Assembly (NCBI GenBank): GCA_035555855.1
Contig: DATMGD010000070.1
Coordinates: forward strand, 1-11,031
DNA length: 11,031 nucleotides
Direction of reading: 5' to 3'
Origin: Palsa-892 sp035555855
GTDB taxonomy: Bacteria; Pseudomonadota; Alphaproteobacteria; Rhizobiales; Xanthobacteraceae
Below the pieces are notes generated by a model. That model had not been told where the DNA came from. It saw only the letters and a program-made list of their open reading frames with translations, and made no database searches. The position numbers and the translations under genes are program-made. Shown one piece after another: positions 1 through 7,100 of this stretch; position 1 is the first letter of the stretch, and each line of letters begins with the position of its first letter.

Positions 1-150
1 GTCGGCAAATTCCGTCATGAGCGTTCTACACGGTGGCGGCTGCCTGTCAGGTATTAGCGAATAGTCGAAGGCGTCGTTACCGTAAGTTTCCCTGAATTCG
101 TCGGCTTCGGCGGCGATCCGTTCGCGGCGTCAGCGTAGCCATTTCAGCAT
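1..150 (-). pseudogene. Possible broken small gene, 5' end, interrupted by TGA, runs off left edge
   Basis: On the minus strand an ATG at 150-148 opens the reading frame MLKWLR, followed at once by a TGA stop (132-130). The same frame then stays open to the window edge for 43 codons, beginning RRERIAAEADEFRETYG. The joined peptide (basic WLR-RRER start, then an acidic and amphipathic stretch) reads like the N-terminus of a small hypothetical protein of the kind seen in Rhizobiales, from memory only. One C-to-T change (CGA to TGA) would explain the break. Alternatives are a gene that truly starts downstream of the TGA, or chance: 43 open codons in GC-rich DNA is weak evidence. The Shine-Dalgarno before ATG 150 is poor (GGGTAG about 8 nt upstream on the minus strand). 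No function is assigned. Confidence 0.3.
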
Positions 151-217
151 TTATGCGCTACCCGAATCCGAGTTAAGCGCATTTTCGAATGGCTGTGGAG
201 GGCGCCGGCGTCGCACC

Positions 218-245
218 TTGTTCTCGTGATGTTATTGAATATAAT
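218..245 (+). promoter_or_regulatory. Putative sigma-70-type promoter upstream of a small ORF
   Basis: A perfect TATAAT lies at 240-245, with TTGTTC (3 of 6 to TTGACA) at 218-223 and a 16-nt spacer. Transcription would begin near 252, upstream of the small ORF with its best start at 276. The -35 is weak, and one perfect -10 can arise by chance in this relatively AT-rich stretch. No regulator site is evident. Confidence 0.3.
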
Positions 246-275
246 CCTACACAAGAAAGTGCAATGGAGGTAGGA

Positions 276-389
276 ATGGAGTCCAAAACGGCGAAAAAGC
301 ATACCGATCTCGCGGTGGTGGTGGAGTGGGGTGGCTTGACGGCGGGGGCTTATGGCCCGCCGGCGGTATTTGCGCTGCTGGTGTGCTAG
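276..389 (+). CDS. Possible small hypothetical protein (37 aa), C-terminal hydrophobic segment
   Basis: An ATG at 276 is preceded by GGAGG (266-270) at 5-nt spacing, and lies about 24 nt downstream of the start point predicted from the TATAAT at 240-245. The frame is open upstream to ATG 264 and ATG 189, giving up to 66 residues, but 276 has the best ribosome binding site. The 37-residue product has a charged N-terminus (MESKTAKKHTD) and a hydrophobic C-terminal half ending in ALLVC that could be a single membrane segment, although a Pro-Pro pair interrupts it. It converges with the regulator gene on the other strand. I do not recognise the peptide, and it could be a chance ORF. Its support is the promoter, the binding site and the start spacing together, not homology. 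Confidence 0.25.
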   Translation: MESKTAKKHTDLAVVVEWGGLTAGAYGPPAVFALLVC

Positions 390-469
390 TCGAGTGAGAA
401 TAAAGATCTGATCTTACAACTCGCGCTGACAGCTATTCCACCATGCGTTCCGCGCAGCGTTGGTACTTG

Positions 470-1162
470 TCAATTGTTCGCGAACAATACAGATGGGCGG
501 ACCAGCCGTCTGAATGATTTGCGGTCTTTAATAAGGAGCGTTTTGCCATGAACGATAATCCCATGGCGTCTCAGCGTCTGAAAGGCACGTGAAAGATTCT
601 CTGGTCTCATCCCCAGATAGGAAGCAAGTATCCGCTTGTCGAACGGAATTTGGATCGATCCCTTACGATGTTGCCGAATATCCTCGCGAGCTATCCAGTT
701 CAGGACGCGGTCGGTACTGTTGCCAATACGATCGTTCTTCAACACTTGGATCACAGCCCGATAACGCGTGGCGAGTTCGCTCACGACGGCTCGCGCGAAT
801 ACGGCATCCTCGCTGAAAACACTGCGAATCGTGTTGGCTTGGATCAGCAGGATGCGCGCGGGAGTGAGTGTGCGGGCGCCGTTCAGATAGAGTTCGTCGC
901 GGACGACGGCCGCGATGATAAAGGCCGTTATCGGTTGCAGGATATCGATCGTTGCCGATTGTCCACCGCGAGTGGCGAACAGTTCGACCATGCCGTCGAC
1001 CAATATATGTAGATAATCTGGTAATTCCCGTTCGCGGATCAACTCGGTATGCGCCGGGAACCATTGCAAGAGCGCGTTTTTCATCAGCCGGTCGAAGTGC
1101 CGCTGGTTCATGTCGCAAAAAAGCGGCAGCTTGCGAAGGATTTTAAGTTCGGCCCGGCGCAT
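470..1162 (-). CDS. Crp/Fnr-family transcriptional regulator (NarR/Dnr-like, no Fe-S cysteines)
   Basis: A 230-residue activator of the CRP/FNR superfamily. Residues about 10-115 form the effector-binding beta-barrel, about 120-160 the dimerisation helix, and 176-200 the winged helix-turn-helix. The recognition helix has E188, S191 and R192, the E-x-x-S-R pattern by which FNR-type proteins read TTGAT half-sites. The whole protein has one cysteine (C16), so the N-terminal [4Fe-4S] sensor of FNR/ANR is absent. This fits the NarR, Dnr and NnrR branches, which sense nitrate/nitrite or NO. In Paracoccus an Fe-S-free FNR relative, NarR, controls narKGHJI; position next to narK makes that role likely here, but the effector is unknown. 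The start chosen is ATG 1162, with AGGA 6 nt upstream on the minus strand. An in-frame TTG at 1183 would add 7 residues but lacks a binding site. The gene diverges from narK and probably regulates it, perhaps with autoregulation. Confidence 0.88.
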   Translation of the reverse strand: MRRAELKILRKLPLFCDMNQRHFDRLMKNALLQWFPAHTELIRERELPDYLHILVDGMVELFATRGGQSATIDILQPITAFIIAAVVRDELYLNGARTLTPARILLIQANTIRSVFSEDAVFARAVVSELATRYRAVIQVLKNDRIGNSTDRVLNWIAREDIRQHRKGSIQIPFDKRILASYLGMRPENLSRAFQTLRRHGIIVHGKTLLIKDRKSFRRLVRPSVLFANN

Positions 1163-1176
1163 GGAGAATCCTATTC

Positions 1177-1190
1177 TTAACAATAATCAA
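1177..1190. promoter_or_regulatory. Weaker FNR/Dnr-like box
   Basis: TTAAC-AATA-ATCAA matches 8 of 10 specific positions of TTGAT-N4-ATCAA, with one perfect half-site. Its centre (1183.5) lies 22 bp, about two helical turns, from the stronger box at 1205.5. It sits between that box and the regulator's start codon, where it could allow cooperative binding or repression of the regulator gene. It may instead be chance in an AT-rich region. Confidence 0.35.
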
Positions 1191-1198
1191 TTATTAGC

Positions 1199-1212
1199 AT
1201 GATAAAAATCAA
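1199..1212. promoter_or_regulatory. FNR/Dnr-type operator in the divergent regulator-narK promoter region
   Basis: ATGAT-AAAA-ATCAA matches 9 of 10 specific positions of the FNR-family consensus TTGAT-N4-ATCAA. Its centre (1205.5) is 41.5 bp upstream of position 1247. That is the class II activator distance for a start site set by the -10-like TATTCT at 1235-1240. The adjacent regulator carries the E-x-x-S-R recognition helix expected to read this box, so it is the simplest candidate ligand. An FNR, FixK or NnrR protein encoded elsewhere could also bind. Confidence 0.7.
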
Positions 1213-1234
1213 TCAGATTCAAAGAAAAGCTATT

Positions 1235-1247
1235 TATTCTAGATAAT
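1235..1247 (+). promoter_or_regulatory. Candidate -10 elements of the narK operon promoter
   Basis: TATTCT at 1235-1240 (4 of 6 to TATAAT) would put the start at about 1247, exactly 41.5 bp from the operator centre. An overlapping GATAAT at 1242-1247 (5 of 6) is a better hexamer but would place the operator near -48.5. The first fits class II FNR geometry better. No good -35 is seen, as expected of an activator-dependent promoter. The leader to narK would be about 110 nt. Confidence 0.45.
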
Positions 1248-1327
1248 TGGTGCGGTCGCAAATTATTTCTATTGCGTTGCGCCTAGTCAAATTTCCTAGA
1301 GCGATTCTACTGTTCCCTGCGGGTAGT

Positions 1328-1341
1328 CGGCAAATATGCCG
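1328..1341 (+). other. Small hairpin in the narK leader, just upstream of its Shine-Dalgarno
   Basis: CGGCA (1328-1332) and TGCCG (1337-1341) form a perfect 5-bp stem with an AATA loop. It ends 5 nt before the AGGA (1347-1350) used by narK. It could affect ribosome access or transcript stability, but a stem this short may be chance. There is no T-tract, so it is not a terminator. Confidence 0.25.
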
Positions 1342-1357
1342 CCAGTAGGATTTGCCT

Positions 1358-4108
1358 ATGAACGCACGCACCGAAGCTACGCCGCGGGGCCAAGCTACTG
1401 CGCTGTGGATGTCGACGATCGCCTTCACCGTTTGCTTTGCGGTCTGGACGATCTTCGCGATCATCGGCATTCGCATCAAACAGGAAATCGGGCTTAACGA
1501 GACGCAGTTTGGTCTGCTCGTCGGGACGCCGATTCTGACCGGATCGCTGATCCGCATCGTGCTCGGCGTATGGGCCGACCAGTACGGCGGCCGCATCGTC
1601 TACGTCGCCACGATGCTCTCGGCCGCGGTCGCGACTTATCTGCTGACCTGGGCCACGACCTATCCGCAGTTCCTGCTGGCCGCGCTCGGCGTCGGCATCG
1701 CCGGCGGCTCGTTCTCGGTCGGCGTCGCTTATGTCTCGCGCTGGTTCCCGCTGCAAAAGCAGGGCATGGCGCTCGGTATTTTCGGCGCGGGCAATGTCGG
1801 TGCCGCCGTCACCAAGTTCTGCGCGCCGTTCGTGCTCGTTGCCTATGGCTGGCAGACCACCGCCAAGATCTGGGCGCTCGCGATCGCCGTGATGGCGATC
1901 GTTTTCTGGTTCACGACGAGCGACGACCCCGTGCTGAAGGCGCGCCGCGCGCGCGGCGAAAAACCGAAGAGCGTATGGCTGGAACTGGCACCGCTCAAGA
2001 ACGTTCAGGTCTGGCGCTTCGCGCTATATTATTTCTTCGTCTTCGGCGCCTTCGTTGCGCTCTCGTTGTGGCTGCCGAGCTACCTAATTGGCGTCTACGG
2101 CCTCGACATCAAGTCGGCCGGTATGTTCGCCGCGGCTTATTCGATCCCGGCGAGCATCTTCCGTGCCTATGGCGGGCATCTTTCCGACCGCTATGGCGCG
2201 CGACGCGTCATGTACTGGACATTCCTCGTCTCCGTCGCGGTGACGTTTCTCCTGTCCTATCCGCCGGCCTCCTATATCGTACAGACGACGCACGGCCCGG
2301 TGACGTTCCAGTTCGCCACCGGCCTTGCCGGTTTCACTGTGCTCATATTCATCCTCGGCTTCTTCATGAGCCTCGGCAAAGCCGCGGTTTTCAAGCACAT
2401 CCCGGTTTATTACCCGAACAATGTCGGCGCGGTCGGCGGCCTCGTCGGCATGATCGGCGGTCTCGGCGGCTTCGTGCTGCCGATTGCCTTCGGGATGCTG
2501 AACGACCTCACCGGCATCTGGACGAGTTGCTTCATGCTGCTGTTCCTAGTCGCCGGCGTGTCGCTCGTTTGGATGCATCTCGCAATCCGCTACATGGAGA
2601 GCAGGACACCGGCACGCGATTTGCGCGCGCTGCCGCAATTCGCCGAGCTGCAAGGCGTTCACGAGCCGAAACACGCGGCGATCCTCGGCCCGAAACTGAT
2701 CGAGAAGTGGGAGCCGGAAGACCCGACATTCTGGCAGAAGACGGGTCGCGCCATCGCGCGCCGCAATCTGTGGCTTTCGATTCCGTCGCTGTTGTTGTCG
2801 TTCGCGGTCTGGATGGTGTGGTCGATCGTCGTTGCGAAGCTTCCCGCCGTCGGTTTCAAGTTCACGACCGATCAGCTGTTCTGGCTTGCTGCCCTTCCTG
2901 GTCTTTCGGGAGCGACGCTCAGAATCTTCTATTCTTTCATGCCGCCGATCTTTGGCGGTCGGCTGTGGACGACGCTCGCAACTTGGTCGCTAATGATCCC
3001 GGCGCTCGGCATCGGTTTTGCCGTCCGTAATCCCGATACACCATATTTTGTCTTTCTTGCGCTCTCGCTATTGTGCGGCTTTGGCGGCGGAAACTTCGCG
3101 TCGTCCATGGCCAATATCAGCTTCTTCTTTCCGAAATCGGAGAAGGGCAATGCGCTCGCACTTAATGCTGGCCTTGGCAATCTCGGGGTCAGCGTCGCGC
3201 AGTTCATCATCCCGATCGTGATCGCCTATGGCGTTTTTGGCTTCCTCGGTGGCGACCCGCAGACCGCGACCGAAGCAGGCAAGACGACCAAGATGTATCT
3301 GCAGAACGCGGGCTTCATCTGGGTGCCGTTCATCGCGGCCTCCGCCTTCGCTGCCTGGTTCGGTATGGATGATATAGCCTCAATGCGCGCCTCGTTCGCC
3401 GAGCAGTCGGTGATCTTCCAGCGCAAGCACAACTGGATTATGTGCTGGCTCTATACCGGCACTTTCGGCTCGTTCATCGGCTATTCGGCGGGCTTCCCGT
3501 TGCTCGCCAAGACGCAGTTTCCTAGCGTCGACGCCCTGCAACTTGCCTTCCTCGGCCCACTGGTCGGGGCGATCTCACGCTCCGCGACCGGCTGGATTTC
3601 CGATCGCTACGGCGGCGGCCGCGTGACGCTGTGGGTATTCGTGGCGATGGCACTTGGCGTGCTCGGCGTTCTCTATTTCCTGTCCGTCAAGGATCAGCCT
3701 TATGCCTTTGCCGGCTTCTTCGTGAGCTTCCTGTTCCTGTTCTTCGCAAGCGGCGTCGGCAATGCGTCCACCTTCCAGATGATCCCGGCGATCATGCGCA
3801 AGGAAATGCCGCAACTGATGCCGCGCCTGAGTGCTGGAGATCGCAACAAGCAGATAGAAATGGAGTCGGCCGCGATCATCGGCTTCACCTCCGCGATCGC
3901 CGCTTACGGAGCGTTCTTCATTCCGAAAAGCTACGGCAGCTCCATCGCGCTGACCGGTGGTGTGCAGACCGCGCTGTGGGGGTTCCTGGTCTTCTACGCG
4001 AGCTGCATCGCTGTTACCTGGTTTTTCTACACCCGCCGTGGCGGCCTTCTGTTCGATGTCGAAAGAAACGCCAAAAAAACGCTGGCACTTGCAGGAGGTT
4101 CACGATGA
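1358..4108 (+). CDS. narK: NarK1-NarK2 fused nitrate/nitrite transporter
   Basis: A 916-residue inner-membrane protein made of two complete major facilitator (NNP family) units, about twice the length of a single NarK. The N-terminal half spans about 1-430 and the C-terminal half about 465-916, joined by a hydrophilic linker. Each half has the paired arginines of the NarK substrate site: R66 (SLIRIVLG) and R269 (SIFRAYGG), then R522 (TLRIFYS) and R741 (ISRSATG). Each also has glycine-rich nitrate signature segments such as GAGNVGAAV and NAGLGNLGVSVAQ. In Paracoccus the same fusion works as a NarK1 nitrate/proton symporter joined to a NarK2 nitrate/nitrite antiporter, and I infer that order here. 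The chosen start is ATG 1358, 7 nt after AGGA; an in-frame TTG at 1352 is less likely. The TGA overlaps the narG start (ATGA), implying coupled translation. Transcription probably depends on the operator at 1199-1212. Confidence 0.95.
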   Translation: MNARTEATPRGQATALWMSTIAFTVCFAVWTIFAIIGIRIKQEIGLNETQFGLLVGTPILTGSLIRIVLGVWADQYGGRIVYVATMLSAAVATYLLTWATTYPQFLLAALGVGIAGGSFSVGVAYVSRWFPLQKQGMALGIFGAGNVGAAVTKFCAPFVLVAYGWQTTAKIWALAIAVMAIVFWFTTSDDPVLKARRARGEKPKSVWLELAPLKNVQVWRFALYYFFVFGAFVALSLWLPSYLIGVYGLDIKSAGMFAAAYSIPASIFRAYGGHLSDRYGARRVMYWTFLVSVAVTFLLSYPPASYIVQTTHGPVTFQFATGLAGFTVLIFILGFFMSLGKAAVFKHIPVYYPNNVGAVGGLVGMIGGLGGFVLPIAFGMLNDLTGIWTSCFMLLFLVAGVSLVWMHLAIRYMESRTPARDLRALPQFAELQGVHEPKHAAILGPKLIEKWEPEDPTFWQKTGRAIARRNLWLSIPSLLLSFAVWMVWSIVVAKLPAVGFKFTTDQLFWLAALPGLSGATLRIFYSFMPPIFGGRLWTTLATWSLMIPALGIGFAVRNPDTPYFVFLALSLLCGFGGGNFASSMANISFFFPKSEKGNALALNAGLGNLGVSVAQFIIPIVIAYGVFGFLGGDPQTATEAGKTTKMYLQNAGFIWVPFIAASAFAAWFGMDDIASMRASFAEQSVIFQRKHNWIMCWLYTGTFGSFIGYSAGFPLLAKTQFPSVDALQLAFLGPLVGAISRSATGWISDRYGGGRVTLWVFVAMALGVLGVLYFLSVKDQPYAFAGFFVSFLFLFFASGVGNASTFQMIPAIMRKEMPQLMPRLSAGDRNKQIEMESAAIIGFTSAIAAYGAFFIPKSYGSSIALTGGVQTALWGFLVFYASCIAVTWFFYTRRGGLLFDVERNAKKTLALAGGSR

Positions 4109-7100
4109 GTCATTTTCTAGATCGCTTGATGTTCTTCCGTCGTGTCAGCGAACCTTATGCCGACGGTCACGGCATCACGACGAGCGAGAACCGCGATTGG
4201 GAAGATGGCTATCGCAAGCGCTGGCAGCACGACAAGATCGTGCGCTCGACGCACGGCGTGAACTGCACCGGCTCCTGTTCGTGGAAGATCTACGTCAAGG
4301 GCGGCATCGTCACATGGGAGACGCAGCAGACCGACTATCCGCGCACGCGGCCGGAACTGCCGAACCACGAGCCGCGCGGCTGCTCGCGTGGCGCCAGCTA
4401 TTCCTGGTATCTCTATTCGGGCAACCGTGCGAAATATCCGCTGGTGCGCTCGCGGCTTTTGAAGCTGTGGCGCGATGCGCGCCGCACGCAAACGCCGGTC
4501 GCGGCTTGGAAGTCGATCGTCGAAAACCCCGAGAAGCGCGCCGCCTATGTGCAAAAGCGCGGTCTTGGCGGTTTCGTGCGCGCGACTTGGGATGAAGTCA
4601 CCGAAATCATCGGTGCCGCCAATGCCTATACCATCAAGCGTTACGGGCCGGATCGCATCATCGGCTTTTCGCCGATTCCGGCGATGTCGATGGTCTCTTA
4701 TGCGGCGGGCTCGCGTTATCTCTCCCTGATCGGCGGCGTCTGCATGTCGTTCTATGATTGGTATTGCGACTTGCCGCCGTCTTCGCCGCAGACCTGGGGC
4801 GAGCAGACTGACGTGCCGGAAAGCGCCGACTGGTACAATTCGGGCTTCCTTATCCTGTGGGGATCGAACGTCCCGCAGACTCGTACGCCTGACGCGCACT
4901 TTTATACTGAAGCGCGCTATCGCGGCGCGAAAAGCGTTGTCATCTGCCCTGACTATTCCGAAGCTTCGAAATTCGCCGATCTCTGGATTTCGGTGAAGCA
5001 GGGTACCGACGCCGCGCTCGCCATGGCGATGGGCCATGTCATCCTGCGCGAATTCCACCTCGATCGGCAGGTGCCGTATTTTTCCGACTATGTGAGGCAG
5101 TATAGCGACATGCCATTCCTCGTTCGGCTCGTGAAGTCGGGCGATCATCTGGTGCCTGAGCGCCTTGCGCGTGCCTCTGATTTTGCCGGCGAATTCGGCG
5201 AAAGCAACAATCCTGAATGGAAGACGGTAGCTTACGACGAGACGACAGACAAACTTGTCGTCCCGCAGGGATCGGTCGGTTTCCGTTGGGGCGAGAAGGG
5301 CAAGTGGAACCTCGAGGAAAAGGACGCCAAGGGCCGCGACACGAAACTTCGTCTTTCGTTGTGGAGCAATAAGGACGAGTTCGCCGACGTCGCTTTTCCG
5401 TATTTCGGCAACCGCGAGCACGATCATTTTGCCGGTACCGATCATCCGAGCGTGTTGCCGCGCCGTATCCCAGTGAAGCGCCTCAGGATGAAGGATGGAG
5501 AAGTACTGGTCGCGACCGTCTTCGACCTGCTCGCGGCGAATTACGGCATCGATCGCGGCTTTGGCGGCAAGCATGTTGCAAAATCTTACGACGACAACGT
5601 TCCATATACGCCCGCCTGGGCGGAGAAGATCACCGGCGTGCCACGCGATCAGATCATCACCGTCGCGCGTGAATTCGCGCTCAACGCCGAAAAGACCAAC
5701 GGTCGCTCGATGATCATCATCGGTGCCGCGATGAACCACTGGTACCACTGCGACATGAACTATCGCGGCGCCATCAACATGCTGGTGATGTGTGGTTGTG
5801 TCGGACAATCTGGCGGCGGCTGGTCGCATTACGTCGGCCAGGAAAAGCTGCGTCCGCAATCGGGTTGGCTGCCGCTCGCTTTTGCGCTCGATTGGTGCCG
5901 CCCGCCACGTCAGCAAAACTCAACGTCATTCTTTTACGCCCATACTGACCAGTGGCGCTATGAAACGCTTGGCATCGATGAGGTTATTTCGCCGACAGCA
6001 CCAAAGGGCGACTGGAGCGGTACGTTTATCGATTACAACGTCCGCGCTGAACGCATGGGTTGGCTGCCGACCGCGCCGCAGCTCCGGCAAAACTCCCTCG
6101 ATATCGCGTCTAAAGCGGCCGCCGCCGGCATGGAGCCGAAGGATTACGTCGCCAGGGGCCTGAAGTCGGGTGAATTGCAGATGGCCTGCGAGGATCCGGA
6201 TCATCCGGATAACTGGCCCCGCAATATGTTCGTGTGGCGCTCGAATATTCTCGGTTCGTCCGGCAAGGGCCACGAATATTTCCTTAAGCATCTCCTCGGC
6301 ACCACGCATGGCGTGCAGGGCAAGGATCTTGGCGAAACCGGGCATCAAAAGCCGCAGGAAGTCGCCTGGCATGATGACGCGCCAAAAGGGAAGCTCGATC
6401 TTCTCGTCACGCTGGACTTCCGCATGTCGACGACCTGCGTTTACTCCGACATCGTGCTGCCAACCGCGACCTGGTACGAGAAGAACGACCTCAATACCTC
6501 GGACATGCATCCGTTCATCCATCCGTTGTCGGCGGCAGTCGATCCGGTGTGGGAATGCAAGAGCGATTGGGAAATCTATAAAGCGATCGCCAAGCAATTC
6601 TCAAAAGTCGCGCCGGAAGTGCTCGGCGTCGAGAAGGACGTGGTGCTCAGCCCCATCCAACACGACACCGCGGGCGAGATCGCACAGGCGATCGACGTCA
6701 AGGATTGGAAGAAGGGCGAGATCGAGCCGATCCCGGGCAAGACGATGCCGGCGGTTGCCGTCGTCGAGCGCGACTATCCGAACATCTACAAGTGCTATAC
6801 CGCTCTTGGCCCCTTGATGTCGAAGCTCGGCAATGCCGTGAAAGGCATGGCATGGAACACCGAGCATGAGGTCGATCTCTTGAAGCGGCTGAACGGCGAG
6901 GTGACGGATGTCGGCACCACGCAGGGCATGGCGAAGATCGATAGTGACATCGACGCCACCGAAGTGATCTTGATGCTTGCGCCGGAAACCAACGGCGAAG
7001 TCGCGGTCAAGGCATGGGAAGCGCTCTCCAAGACGACCGGCCGCGATCATACACATCTTGCGACCCCGAAGGAGGACGAGAAAATCCGCTTTCGCGATGT

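Noticed and set aside
403..415. AAGATC-T-GATCTT inverted repeat considered as a terminator between the converging genes
   Set aside because: A one-base loop cannot form, the remaining stem is short and AT-rich, and no T-tract follows.
1211..1225. A third FNR-like match just downstream of the strong box
   Set aside because: Only about 7 of 10 positions match, and it overlaps the better box; expected by chance in this AT-rich stretch.
1570..3030. 486-codon open frame on the plus strand within narK
   Set aside because: It is in a different frame inside narK, its product is very Arg-rich, and narK itself is an intact membrane protein across this span.
4073..4079. Run of seven A near the end of narK, a possible slippage site
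   Set aside because: Both narK and narG are intact without a frameshift, and no stimulating stem or conserved alternative frame is visible.
3631..4104. 158-codon upstream extension of the narG frame
   Set aside because: It overlaps the 3' end of narK, is Arg-rich and low in similarity to anything; ATG 4105 with AGGAGG and the MSHFLDRL start matches known NarG N-termini.
4117..5916. 599-codon open frame on the minus strand, opposite narG
   Set aside because: It is wholly antisense to the well-conserved narG frame, its product has a low-complexity Arg/Ala/Asp-rich composition, and no family is recognisable. Such frames are common opposite GC-rich genes.
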